DNA of 64,000 nucleotides, taken from assembly GCA_004154925.1 (NCBI GenBank), contig QJNS01000257.1, positions 1-64,000 on the forward strand, read 5' to 3'. Position 1 is the first letter of the stretch; every line of letters starts with the position of its first letter. Made by a program: the position numbers and the translations under genes. The notes under the pieces were generated by a model. That model was not told where the DNA came from. It made no database searches and saw only the letters and a list, made by a program, of their open reading frames with translations. This document shows positions 11,821 to 22,231 of the stretch, piece after piece. Source of the DNA: Monosporascus cannonballus (Eukaryota; Ascomycota; Sordariomycetes; Xylariales).

Positions 11821-12582
11821 GAGCACTCGCTACACCCCACCAAGGGTCGTGCCCCGCATCTGCGACTACGACCAGCACTGGGGATCTAGGGCTGTACGGG
11901 AGCTGTCACCACCCTGGCCAGACATAGAGTTTCCAGGAAATTGCGACACCGAAGGCTGGCTGAACCTTCTTGCCTCGATGGGTAATTGGGTTTGGACATA
12001 GGCCTGGGGGTCTGGATTCGAACGTTAGGGTTATTGGGAGATTCCTAAGCGTTATCTCTCTCTTTCGTCTTCTTCACTATCGGCATGACCTAAAACAAAC
12101 GCCTGTAACACCAGACTTGCCGTTTGCCGTCTTGCGAAACATCATCCTCGTCATCAAATATCTTCTCGAGTTTGACCTCGACGGCATCAAGAGGTTCTTG
12201 AATATGCATTGCTACTGTGCGAACTTCTATGAGAGAGACTCGTCGACACCGGATTCAACTTCCGTCAGTCATTATAACGGAACCATGACAGTGTTCTGTG
12301 AACTGCGAGAACAGAGTCGGCTGATTCGGCGACCGGTACAAGCTGTGCAAGGTATGGTGGTGACTGCAACCCCCTGGGAGGATCAACCTTGGCGTGCATT
12401 TTGGTTGCTTACTCAAAGACTGCCAGGCCCTGAATGAAGGCAGATCTTTCAGATACGAGTTCGTCTGCGCATACGAGGAACGGGAGTCCGATAGTGGATC
12501 AGTGACGGACGTCTCGAAAGGCGTGAGTCGCGGCGAGACCTGTGATGTAGGGGTCATGGAGAAAGACCTCCTTGCTCAATAA
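11821..12582 (+). CDS. possible fragment of a plus-strand hypothetical gene
   Basis: Three blocks read like protein. 11821-11981 contains DYDQHWGSRAV and PWPDIEFPGNCDTEGW. 12115-12351 contains LPFAVLRNIILVIKYLLEF. About 12427-12582 contains RSFRYEFVCAYEERES and ends in TAA. A 133-bp intron 11982-12114 (donor GTAATT, acceptor CACCAG) joins the first two in frame. The second and third can be joined only with a donor a few bases further on (GTGGTG or GTGACT). I find no start codon or 5' exon and recognise no family. It may be a decayed gene or a 3' remnant. It lies head-to-head with the ankyrin gene. Confidence 0.25.
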
Positions 12583-13269
12583 GTGAAGAAATGAGAGTCG
12601 GTCATGAAGCAAAGGCTTCTCAATATTGCACGTACAAGGTGAAATAGAGATTTAAATCAAGATGAGGTGGAATTGGAAGTTTCGGGATGAATTAGTTTGA
12701 CTGGTGTTCAAAAAGGGGTTCCTGTTTGAGAAGAGGTTCGAGGGTCGGTGGTTAATACGACTTTACGAAACACGCTCCTTCTACGACAGAACGTAATTCT
12801 TATGATAATGATCAATCAAAGCGGTTACATCTCCTTGGATGCTTGAGAATTATATGTATATAGAACTTCGATACTGGCAGAGAGTGGCAGTTCTTAGAGT
12901 GTTTTAATACCGGGCGGCTCATCAATTTTTGATATAAGGGGGCAGCATCTCTAGGGCTGCCTTACCTTGTTTGGTTTGCAAATATGCATCAGAGGATCTT
13001 TGCGGGTCTGGAGAGCTCAGGCAGCTCGACTACTGTTGCTGCTGTGAGACAAAGGCGTACCCTTTCTAGGCGAATCATATAGCCTATTGGATGTTGCAAC
13101 CAGGCTGTCTACACCACAGCAATAGGTATAATCGGGAAAAGGTGACGGAGAGTGGCATACCTACTATAGTGTACACATTGTCTCTCTATATCCAAGCCAA
13201 GGCACCGACCAAGGTAGAGCTCGTTCAATAGCCTTCAAAGTCCAGGTTATTATGAGCAGATAAGCATAC
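12583..13269. other. intergenic DNA, no gene seen
   Basis: Only short frames interrupted by stops on both strands. No splice-linked exons, tRNA or repeat border was found before the SINE-like patch. Confidence 0.5.
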
Positions 13270-13415
13270 AAGAAGACAACCCCCCATTTCGGACTCGAAC
13301 CGAGCATCTCCACGAATCCTTATAGCCTTTATAACTAATATTTTGGATCCGGGCCTCCCAGATGACCTGGTGTGCTGCCACTGCGCCTTCTGGGATTTGT
13401 TGACACTGTTGGGCT
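13270..13415 (-). repeat. tRNA-derived SINE-like segment with pol III A and B boxes
   Basis: On the minus strand GGCGCAGTGGC (13387-13377) fits a pol III A box, followed by CACCAGGTCATCTGGGAGG resembling a tRNA anticodon arm. A degenerate B box GGCCCGGATCC (13355-13345) and a perfect B box GGTTCGAGTCC (13301-13291) come next. A cloverleaf cannot be closed: the 5' stretch does not pair with the ATGGGGG after the T arm. It is therefore not a functional tRNA gene by my reading. The GGCGCAGTGGCAGC head is the kind seen in fungal tRNA-derived SINEs; a tRNA pseudogene is the alternative. Confidence 0.35.
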
Positions 13416-13648
13416 TTAAATCTTATTTTGAGATTGCAAGCCAAATTGTGTTTCCATCTCTGTGTCCTAGAAGGAAAATGGTATGCTAGCATTAACCAAG
13501 AAGCGAATATTGGTATCTCAAACGAACTGCCAACGCACCCTAACCTAGCCATACCTCCCTCCACCGGCTCATGGCCCCATGTATATATACAACTGCTTAG
13601 ATGGTAACTTCAACTTTTGTGTATATTCAAGGCAACGCAGGGGAATTT

Positions 13649-14545
13649 TCACTTGTGACTCTGCAGGTGCCACTCAAATATCTTTCTGAACACCTCCTTA
13701 GCGTTACCCTCGATTACATCGCCATGACAAGGGATGATGGTCTTGAAATCCCAGGAGTCGATCTTTTGGACGCTAGCGTTATAGCCGGAGCGGTCATTGT
13801 TAGCATTGCTGAACAGATACCACTGAACCCGCTGGTGGGCTTTCGCCTCGCCGCTTGTTTTGAGGAGGGCGTTCCACAGCCTGTTTATCAGGCCATGGCT
13901 GTTCCTCTCCTCTTCCGAAGCCCTGGAGTACTGTTCGGTGGGCGGCATGTTAAACAGCAGATCAGCCTCGATGAGCATCTTGTCTGGCCTGTAGAACAGC
14001 ACGATCTCCCTGTTGGCATGGGCGCCCACGTACTCGGCCTCGAAGTCCGCCGCGAACTCCTCGCTGATGCCGTGGGGATCCTTGTTTTTGGGGCTGAAAA
14101 CGAACGCGAAATGGTCGTCGTTGCGGATCCTTTCGTCTTTTTGGCCCGCGCGCTTCTCGGGTAGTCCTTCGGGGCCAATAAGCTTGGCGTCGGGGTACTC
14201 CTTCGCCCACTCTGATAGGAAGATGTGGTGCTCAATGTCCGGTGCGATCAGGTAGCCGACCTTACCGCCCATCTCGGCGACCTTTGCTTTCACATCTGTG
14301 GTCAATGCTACTGGCGAGAAGACTGCCAGAGTTCCAGATGTCAGGCGTACTTTGCCGGTCGATGTCAGTAAACCAACGCCCAGTATCATCCTGTCTCACA
14401 TGATTAACTCACTTATTATTGCGCGGCCACCAACTTTGAATATGCCGAAGCGTGAGAATGGCACGGAGAGCGTTACGACATTAGGCGTGATGTTGCGGAT
14501 GACCATCACATCGGCCGGGCTTGCTGGGATGAGCTTCGAGGACAT
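13649..14545 (-). CDS. DUF4336 (metallo-beta-lactamase-like) protein
   Basis: Two exons, 14545-14413 and 14349-13649, joined by a 63-bp intron (donor GTGAGT, branch ACTGAC, acceptor AAG) give 277 residues starting MSSKLIPASPADVMVIR. The body carries segments characteristic of fungal DUF4336 proteins: VRLTSGTLAVFSPVAL-like opening strand, LIAPDIEHHIFLSEWAKEYP, and a C-terminal IIPCHGDVIEGNA resembling the histidine loop of the metallo-hydrolase fold. The biochemical role of this family is not established. The frame is open upstream to an ATG at 14746 and the added 67 residues end in RRTLATMSSK, which could be a mitochondrial presequence, so the true start is uncertain. Intact and ordinary in length for the family. 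Confidence 0.85.
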
Positions 14546-15633
14546 TGTCGCTAAAGTGCGCCTGCTTTGCAGATATGTTTCTTGGCCCAACTCTCCTTGA
14601 GCTATACTTGTGGTCCCAGAAGAATTATAATAGACAATATTCCTTATGGCCGATGAGCCAAATGAACACGAAAATTTTGTTAGCTGAGAATGTTTGAAAC
14701 TTGAACTTGCGCTAAAGGCCCGAGATAACGAGTGATATTTATTCATACTAGGAACCGAGTCGTAAGAGAGATGTAGACTTGCGGCAACAAAACACCGGTT
14801 AATAATATTTCGCTAACTACATCTATTACACGTGCAGAATGTCGTTGGGACCCGAGGCTAGAAGCATTCCGGGCTCTCAACAAGGATCAGGTCATGTTGC
14901 CTACTCCAATTGATCGACGTCATACAGTTCTAGAACGATTCGACAAGCACGCTAGAACGCGTGCCCAGTAGTGCCCATCGGCCGCTAAATGTAGTGGAGA
15001 TACTTGGAAGCACTGGCGACGGCATTCACAAACAATTGAAGATCGATCCTACACTGCCTAGTCACCTCTGCACGATATTTTCTTTCTTGCCTGTAAATGG
15101 GAATTGAACAACCCGCAAAGATCCTGCCAGAAACTACCACTTCGAGACATGAATTCCCTTAAGTGCCTCGGAACGAATGGAGACATATCAGTCATTATGG
15201 TACGTTGCATACAAAGGGCGATCAGGAGTAGCACAACCTCGGCACCTCGGCTTCCCTCCTATATCTCTCTCATCGGACTTTGTTGTATGCCCGCAGGAGG
15301 AAAACCGTCATATTGAACAAGGGACAACCATGGAGTTTCTAACTAAAGAGTTTGACATTTAGATGAACTAAACCCCCGGCTATTCTAACCTATCGACATA
15401 GAAATCGCACAAATAAAAAAGCTGTAGAGTCATGTGTCCTTGTGCTAACCTGTACCCCTGGACTCCTGGAACCCCGGACTCACTGCCTTCTTCACACTAG
15501 AATCCACCGGCTTACAAAACGCCCAATGACACCGGAACCCATTCATTCCTAGGGGCCGCGGAAGAAGCAGAACCACCATCCGCGGTTTGCGAATTCCCTA
15601 CGAACAGGGACTGTAGAGAACGGCCAATTCTAC
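14546..15633. other. intergenic region, no gene recognised
   Basis: Apart from the possible 5' extension of the DUF4336 gene (to 14746), this kilobase holds only short frames. I see no splice-linked exons and no RNA gene. Confidence 0.5.
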
Positions 15634-18600
15634 TTAACGGCGACTAAGCAACGTGGCCAGCCACTCAAAGAACCAGTCGTAGTTTGGCGTCCTGAGGCAG
15701 TACATGTTGTCGTCGGCCGCCATGTAGAGAGCCCTGGTGACGGCGTTGCCGTTCCGCCACGCGTTGTACTGGCGGGTCTCGGCGATGACGGTCGCGATCA
15801 TGAAGAGGAAGGCGAGGCTGTTGAGGGTGCGCAAGAGCCAGTCGCCCTCGCAACACCCCCCGACCCGCACGTTGTGCCGGGAGTACCAGGTCTCGCCGCC
15901 CGCCGCGAACCGGAACCCGCCGGCGTCCCCGGTAAGGTCGGTCTGCGTGCCCTGGTGCGCGAACTGCTGGTTGGCGGCCCGCGTCCGCATCGCGTCGGCG
16001 GCCTCCATGACGTCCTGCGCCCACTGCCTTTGGTCGTGGAGCAGTTCGGCGAGGGCCTGGGACTCGAGCCGGTCGTCCGATGCAGTTTCCGCCGAAGGCT
16101 GGTTCCGGATTTGGTTTTGGAACTCGTCGATCTGGTCGTTGAGCCGGCCCGTAATCTGCTCCCGGGCCAGGGTGGAGAGGTCGGTGAGTCTGGCGACGAA
16201 TTCGCCGACGAATTGCCCAGCCTCATCCTGTACAGCCTGGAAGTCGGAGCGCGCTTGGTCGAGCTCTCCTTGTAGTCGTAACAGCTCATCCTGCGGCGGC
16301 GGCGACGGCGCCTGTCCGGCCTTGCTTGCCAGCTCGTCTTCTAGCATCCGGATTCCGGCCTGCAGCCCCGCGACCTGGACCTCCTCCGCCTGGCGGGCCA
16401 GTTCGATTTGCTCCAGCGTGATCTGGAAGCTGCGCGAGCTGTTGCCCTCGACGGCGGGCCACTCACGCTGCTTTGCCTCCAGCGCCTGCAGGAACTCCTC
16501 GAGCTTCTGGATCTGCTCGCGGAGCGTCGCTGCGCTCGCCGTGAGCGCCTCCACGCCGGCCTGGAGCTGCTCCGCGTCGGCCCCGGCCTCCCCGCCGTCC
16601 AGCTTGGCCCGGTAGGCGTTGCGGAAGTGCTCAACGCGGCCGAGGCGGTCCCGCATCTCCTCGAGCCGGTCGCGGAGGGCCTGGGAGCCGTTCCCGCGCA
16701 CGTCGTGGAACATGTCGTTGAGGTAGTCACCCGTGCTGCGTATGAAGCCGTCGAGCCGCCGCGCCATCTCCGGGAACATGGTCTCGGCCCGCGCACCGCT
16801 CGCCGCGACCGCGTCGCGCAGGTCCTGGAGGTCCCGGTCCCCCTCGTAGCTCTCGCGCAGCCGGTCGAGCTGGCCGGCGAAGTCCGCCATCTTGGCGTTG
16901 AAGAAGGCCTCGGCTGCCGCCACGTCCTGACCCATGGCCCCCGTGCCCGTGTTCCCGGCTCCTGGGGCCGCTCTCTCCCTGGCTTCCTGGAGGTCCGTTT
17001 GTAGCTTCTCGACCTCCTCATTCGCTTGTCGGAGGGCCGCTCGCAGCTGCGCGATTTCGTCCCTGCGCTTCCAGAGCTCGGCGTTGTTTGTGTCGGCCCG
17101 CTCCCGCTGGGTGTCGACCGATTTCTTGAGCTGGTCTACCTCCCCTTGGAGCTTCTCGACCTCTCCTTGCAGCCTGTCGATTTCGACCTGTTTTGCTGCT
17201 TTTTGCTCCTTGCTGGCCCTTACTTGACTTTCCAGGTCGTCCCTTCGGCTTTCTAGATCTTTCTGTAGGCTGTCTAGGCTCGCACGTGCGTTGTTGGCTC
17301 CTAGGACCTGTTTGGTGAGGGCGTCTACTTGCTCCTTCAGATCATCCCTTTCTCTTTGACACTTCTCGAGTTCCTGTGTCAGCCGGGCGATCTCCGCGTC
17401 CTTCTGCTCGATGTCCTTGTTGTTCTTTGCCACCGATTCCTGGAGCTGACGCGGTTGTCCTCGCAGGGCGGCGGGGTTACTCTTCGCCTTTCCTAGTTCC
17501 TCGTCCTTATCCTTGAACTGCCGTAATCGGCTTTTTAGCGAATCGATGTTTTGTTGCTCCTTGGCTAGTTCCTCCTTATTTTCCTTGAGCCGTTGTACCT
17601 TGCCTTTTAGTGCGATGACGTTCCCTTGCACCTTGGCTAGCTCTTCCTCCTTTTCCTTAGGCTCCCGCACTTCATCTTCCAGTGAAGCCGCGTTTTGTTG
17701 CACCTTGATTAGTTCCTCGTCTTTTTCGTTGAGCTCGTCTTTCCGTGGGGCAATGCTCTCTTGCACCCCGTCTAGTTCTTTCTCCTTTTCCTGAACCTGC
17801 CGCACTTTCTCTTCCAGATCGGCTATTTCATCCATCGCGTTGGCTAACTTTCCCTCCTTTTCCTTGAGCTGCTGTAACTGGTTCTCCAGTGCAGTGGCGT
17901 TCTCTTTCGTCCGGGCTAGCTCCCCTTCCTTTTCCCGGAGCTGCTCCTCGAGCCGCCTCGTCGCCTCGCCCTCCGACTTCCTCGAGGCCCCGCCCTCGCT
18001 GCGCCCGCCTTGGCTGCCTTCGTTCTCCTCGTCTGATTGCAGGCTTGTCTGGCTGGCGTTGCCGTCGAACTCGAGGCTCTCAAGCGCGTTTTCCCCCGCT
18101 CTGGTGGACGCGTGATCCTCGTTCGAGCCTCTTCGGGAGCCGACGACCTCACTCTCCCTCTCGATCTCTCGGATCTTCTCCTGGAGGTCGCTAATCTCAC
18201 CACGCAGGCTCTCTTCCAGGTCGTTCTTCTCTCTCATCAGGCTCTCGAGCTGCGTCTGGTAAGTCTTGTTGTGCTCTTCGAGACTCTTGATTTGTGCCTC
18301 AACATCACTGGCTACTCTCTGGGCATTCGCCCTGCCCACTCGCGCTTCGTTGAGTTGCTTGGCGACGGCGCTCTTCTCTACTTGCAATATGTCGTATCGT
18401 TCATTGATATTGAGCACCTCCTGTTTCTTCTTCTCGAGCTCCCTTCTCGTCTTCTCAAGCTCCTTGATGGACTCTTTCTGTTCATTGTACGCAGCTTCCG
18501 CGTCTTCGGCCCTCTTCTGCTGGTCCTTGATTTCCATCTGCAGCTTCGCCTTCTCCGCCTTGAAGGTGTCCTCGCGGTCTTTGGTTGCGCCTTCTTGCTT

Positions 18601-19014
18601 CTGGAGCGCCACCCGTAGTGTGTCCCCTTCATCGTCCCTTTTTCTTAGGTCTCGTTCGTGGTCTTCCTTCATGGCTCCCAAAACCTCGTTGAACAAATCT
18701 CCTTTCCTATTCTTCAAATCGGCTATCTGCCGCTCGAGTTTCTTCGCATGATCCGCGCTATCCTTGGCATCTTTCCTAAAGCTGTCCTTCTCGTTCTCTA
18801 TGTGTGCGAGTCTCTCCGTGACACCCTTAAGCCTCCTAGCGAGCCATTCCTTGAGCTCTGCATCGTTGCTGGCGTCGATTTTGTCTTTCGTCAGATCGAG
18901 CTTCTGGATGGTCGCGTCAATGAAATCCTGGTGCTTCTTCAAAACGGCCTGCCTCCTCTCCTCCCTCTCGGCCCTCTCCGTTTCCCTCTTTGTCTCTTCG
19001 TCCATGTCCGCCAT
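15634..19014 (-). CDS. 1,126-residue coiled-coil protein with C-terminal membrane segment
   Basis: One uninterrupted exon starting MADMDEETKRETERAERE. Almost the whole chain is Glu/Lys/Gln/Arg-rich heptad sequence. Around residues 355-525 it has imperfect tandem units of about 24 residues (KEKEEELAKVQGN, KENKEELAKEQQN, KDKDEELGKAKSN). Low-complexity acidic sequence (SLQSDEENEGSQGG) precedes them. The last 80 residues change character: a hydrophobic stretch LNSLAFLFMIATVIAET flanked by Cys/Trp residues, then a short tail NYDWFFEWLATLLSRR. This suggests a tail-anchored coiled-coil protein, as in golgin- or nuclear-envelope-type tethers, but I cannot assign a named family. The coding DNA is more GC-rich than its neighbours, mainly from Arg/Ala/Glu codons in the C-terminal half. 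Confidence 0.8.
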   Translation of the reverse strand: MADMDEETKRETERAEREERRQAVLKKHQDFIDATIQKLDLTKDKIDASNDAELKEWLARRLKGVTERLAHIENEKDSFRKDAKDSADHAKKLERQIADLKNRKGDLFNEVLGAMKEDHERDLRKRDDEGDTLRVALQKQEGATKDREDTFKAEKAKLQMEIKDQQKRAEDAEAAYNEQKESIKELEKTRRELEKKKQEVLNINERYDILQVEKSAVAKQLNEARVGRANAQRVASDVEAQIKSLEEHNKTYQTQLESLMREKNDLEESLRGEISDLQEKIREIERESEVVGSRRGSNEDHASTRAGENALESLEFDGNASQTSLQSDEENEGSQGGRSEGGASRKSEGEATRRLEEQLREKEGELARTKENATALENQLQQLKEKEGKLANAMDEIADLEEKVRQVQEKEKELDGVQESIAPRKDELNEKDEELIKVQQNAASLEDEVREPKEKEEELAKVQGNVIALKGKVQRLKENKEELAKEQQNIDSLKSRLRQFKDKDEELGKAKSNPAALRGQPRQLQESVAKNNKDIEQKDAEIARLTQELEKCQRERDDLKEQVDALTKQVLGANNARASLDSLQKDLESRRDDLESQVRASKEQKAAKQVEIDRLQGEVEKLQGEVDQLKKSVDTQRERADTNNAELWKRRDEIAQLRAALRQANEEVEKLQTDLQEARERAAPGAGNTGTGAMGQDVAAAEAFFNAKMADFAGQLDRLRESYEGDRDLQDLRDAVAASGARAETMFPEMARRLDGFIRSTGDYLNDMFHDVRGNGSQALRDRLEEMRDRLGRVEHFRNAYRAKLDGGEAGADAEQLQAGVEALTASAATLREQIQKLEEFLQALEAKQREWPAVEGNSSRSFQITLEQIELARQAEEVQVAGLQAGIRMLEDELASKAGQAPSPPPQDELLRLQGELDQARSDFQAVQDEAGQFVGEFVARLTDLSTLAREQITGRLNDQIDEFQNQIRNQPSAETASDDRLESQALAELLHDQRQWAQDVMEAADAMRTRAANQQFAHQGTQTDLTGDAGGFRFAAGGETWYSRHNVRVGGCCEGDWLLRTLNSLAFLFMIATVIAETRQYNAWRNGNAVTRALYMAADDNMYCLRTPNYDWFFEWLATLLSRR
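17443..17945 (-). repeat. degenerate 72-bp tandem repeats inside the coiled-coil gene
   Basis: Seven to eight consecutive units of about 24 codons follow the pattern (K/Q)EKExELAxxQxNxxxLxxxVRxL. The match between units at DNA level is also visible (repeated CTTTTCCTTGAGC and CTTGGCTAGTTCC on the plus strand), so the array grew by duplication rather than by general heptad bias. Confidence 0.7.
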
Positions 19015-20024
19015 GCCGTGGCCGCGCAAGGCTTTGTCTATGGTAGTCGGCGTATCGCTTCGCAGCCCCTCCGCTCAGGACAACATATACAACAAATGGA
19101 TTGGAGTATAAGGTAATAATTAGCTCGAGATTAGGGGGGAAATCACCCTTAGGGAAGCCCATCCCCTGAATAGCAGAACAGCTTTTGTTCCCCCTATCGT
19201 ACAAAAGCTCGAGTCGCGATATCTGCGTCCGGAACCCCCCTTTGTGGCCCCTTTGTTATCTCCGAGCTATAATGGCTCTCGACGACTCTTTCACATACCG
19301 CCAAGGGGCTGGCCTCTTCTCTTTCACACGGCTAGAGGGCAAGGACACGAGTGCGGAAAAGTGTTGCTGAAAACAGGTAGCAAGACGGGGGGGGATGGCG
19401 ATTGGTACGATCCAGGAGACGTGCTGCCAAGGGATTTCTAGGGCAGAGCGGGAATGTCTAGTCAAAGAGACGCCGCTCTAACCAGTTCGTAAGTGCAAGT
19501 CCGGCTGTAGGCACTGAATGGGACTTGTCGGTGGCTCCTACAAGCTGCTACCACATCTTTCAGCCTACGGTTCGAGGAGAATGTCAGTGTGGGCATTAAG
19601 CCTAATGCGTCACAGCATGCATCATGCACGTAGGCAACTACACCGGGTTGCCATGCTCACAGACGGGATACAGAAATCAAGACCGATAACCTGGACTCTA
19701 TGTGGCTTTATATGGCTAGGCCCACAGCTGCTGGGCCGGACTCTGTCGACCCGCCAGCGCCGTAACACAATGGATGATGCTGTTGGACTCACCCCAAATC
19801 GAAGTTGGGAGTATGAATACACCATGACCAATTAGGCCCTTCTCAATGAAGCGATTGGTGTTAGCTGGGTATCTGTCATGCAAGTCCTCGTTCTAGTGTC
19901 CACACGTATTGTACAATACTCTTAACCCCCCTGAATCCCAGACGAGTCCACTGGATCCTTAACGCCGCCTCCTGTTGACAATGCTCCCCAGACATTAACG
20001 TAGTCATCCCTACATGAGGCACGA
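19015..20024. other. intergenic region between two minus-strand genes
   Basis: The 5' flank of the coiled-coil gene and 3' flank of NSE4. Plus-strand frames at 19185-19440 and 19518-19835 show no family resemblance and no splice continuation. I see nothing else. Confidence 0.5.
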
Positions 20025-21408
20025 TTAGCTGTACCAACCCCTGGCACCAGGTCCTTGGTGACTCTGCTCCTTGCGGTGTTCTATGATGGGCTCGGTGATG
20101 TCGAATGCGTCGATAATATCGCGCCATGTCTGCATGTCTATGGACAACACGGCCTGCTGTTTTTGAGCACTGTGTTTGCCTCCGGCGGTATTGCCCTCCT
20201 GGCTGACCGGTTCTGTTTCCGAATATTAGGAGCCTTATTAGGAAATTAGTCGCCATGGACAACTTACGCAAACTTGGTAGATCATCCTCGTCAAATTCAA
20301 CTTGGATACGACCGTCGCGTATCAAGAAGCTGACGTAGAACATGTTCTCGACGGTCTGGCCGAAAGACCGGGGATTTACGACGAATTTCAGAAGATCTAT
20401 CCCGCCAGTGGACCGTAGTCCATATTTGCTCATCAGTCTCGCTTGTTCCTCGTCGCTGGCCCCCCTGTCGACGGCTGCTTCGACCTTGTCCTGGGCTTCA
20501 CCGCAGACCTGTTCTAGTCGCTGGAGAATCTTGGAACAAATGGCCGTCAGGTCGTTCTTCTCGGACCGCTGAACATCCTCGGCATTCAGAATCTGCGGTC
20601 TCGTCTCTGTTAGGTTCCCTGGTCTGAATGGGGCACTTCGCTTGACTGCCTTGCGGACTTTCTTTTCCACGGAGAGGGGACCAAGGAGAAAGCCCGATGT
20701 TGCTGGGCGTCGGATATTAGGAAGACACGCGAAGCGGCCCAGGTGTTCCCAATTGAACATATCGCCCTCGTCACCAATCTCATCCTCATCGTCCTCACCG
20801 ACAGCCCCCCGACCGGGTCTCCTCCGCTGTTGTTGAGTAGAGGTCAATTCTGGCGCATCATCCTCTACAATGCCAGCGCCAAGCCTCATGTACGTGATAC
20901 ATTTGGAGACAAACTCATCCACGTCAACGCCTTGAGCAATGTTGCCCGACGTTAAGCGCACTGTCTTTCGGTATGACGCGTCGACCGTGTTCACCAGAAG
21001 TCTAGAGTCGATGGTGGCTTCGGTAGTCTGTTTTATGCCCGCCGACAGCTCATTGGCTTTCCGCAGCGTCTCATGTAAGCCGGTGGAGTCCGGCTGAAGA
21101 TACTCATCATTATTTTCTGTGAGGTCCCTGAGGAGATTCCGTAGACCCCGCTGCACGTGGCGCTTCTCCTCTAGGGACTGATCCGGGTCGTACTGATTGG
21201 ACTCATCATCGTCAACCTGGATCTCCGGCTCACGTGTACGGCGCCTAGAGCTGGATGGGGTAGGCCCACTAGTCAAGGCTCGTTTCCTCTTAGAGGCACC
21301 CTCGGGCGCTTTGCCTTTGTCTCTCATGACCAAATTGCTGTGCCGATTCTCTTTGTTTGATGAGGAGCCCGGAGAATCGGGCTCCGGGGACGACGGCTGT
21401 GATGACAT
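20025..21408 (-). CDS. nse4: Non-SMC element 4, kleisin of the SMC5/6 complex
   Basis: NSE4 is the kleisin that bridges SMC5 and SMC6 heads in the nuclear SMC5/6 complex, acting in recombination repair and replication-fork stability. Exon 1 is 21408-20268 and exon 2 is 20212-20025, separated by a 55-bp intron (GTAAGT...AACAG), for 442 residues. The N-terminal kleisin helix region reads LHETLRKANELSAG and RLLVNTVDASYRKTVRL. The C-terminal winged-helix signature is ENMFYVSFLIRDGRIQVEFD and DDLPSLQPV, and the chain ends SHQGPGARGWYS as in other fungal NSE4. The ATG chosen gives MSSQPSSPEPDSPGSSS; the open frame continues upstream without family resemblance. The first 110 residues and an acidic stretch (GEDDEDEIGDEGD) are disordered. 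It is divergent to VPS34. Confidence 0.93.
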
Positions 21409-22231
21409 CGCTGTACCACTCCGCACGAAAGCTAGGAAGCGCGCAAGGCGAGGCTCTGTATTAACGGCCCAGCAGTTTGTCGATAGTGTAAAGCCGCAAA
21501 GACGGATCAGTTTGCTTTTTGCTGTCAGGCCGAAAGCATCCCCGAATGACACGTTAAAGCTACCCTGTTTCTTAATGCTGTATGGGCCTTTTGAGGGGTT
21601 CTGATTGAACTGTTGCGCGTGTCGCGGAAGATGAAGGAGACGCGACAAACAGTTTAATTGATCTCGAATCTGGCTTAGACTGGGGCTCGCATGCCTGGTG
21701 TGGAATCGAGGTACGTACTCCGCCGGCTTGGCATACCGGGTTGCGGCTTGACTGGGCTGTGGCTTGAGTGCGAAGGCATAAATAGTGTCTACATCTACAT
21801 AGTACAGGCTGGCGTAATCTTAATACCACTTAATCTCCTAGCGATGTGAAATTCAGGAAAAGAGCATTGGAACAAACTTGACGCATATTCGGAAGACAAC
21901 AATGTTTTGAGGACAAGAGCTATCTCCTGACTCCCTAAGCTTCAGAAGGATACTATTGTCTCCATTCCGCCCTGTACCAACGGGTACCGGGCACATCCTG
22001 ACTGAATGTGGCGGCGATACGGCTGTCCAAGTGGAGCCAGGATTTAAACTGCGGTTCAAGCTTCGAGGTGCATGACCAGCCAGTGGGGCCATATCCATCG
22101 GCTTGTGACTTTCAGCTCCGCGCCTCCACTGTATGACACTACCAGCTCCAGCGCCATCTACCTATTTACCAAGTCTTGTTGTGTCGTCCTTGTGAAGCGA
22201 AACAGAACCGGCATGGACCACTGGCGTCAAA
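21409..22231. promoter_or_regulatory. shared divergent promoter region of NSE4 and VPS34
   Basis: About 820 bp separates the two start codons, which face away from each other, so both core promoters must lie here. No coding frame is credible. I could not identify a specific factor site with confidence. Confidence 0.5.

Noticed and set aside
13270..13415. Functional tRNA gene
   Set aside because: Acceptor stem cannot be formed and two competing B boxes are present; only a tRNA-derived sequence is supported.
15737..18751. Many long frames antisense to or out of phase with the coiled-coil gene
   Set aside because: Shadow frames produced by repetitive Glu/Lys/Gln codons and GC-rich composition; their translations are Ser/Leu/Arg low-complexity.
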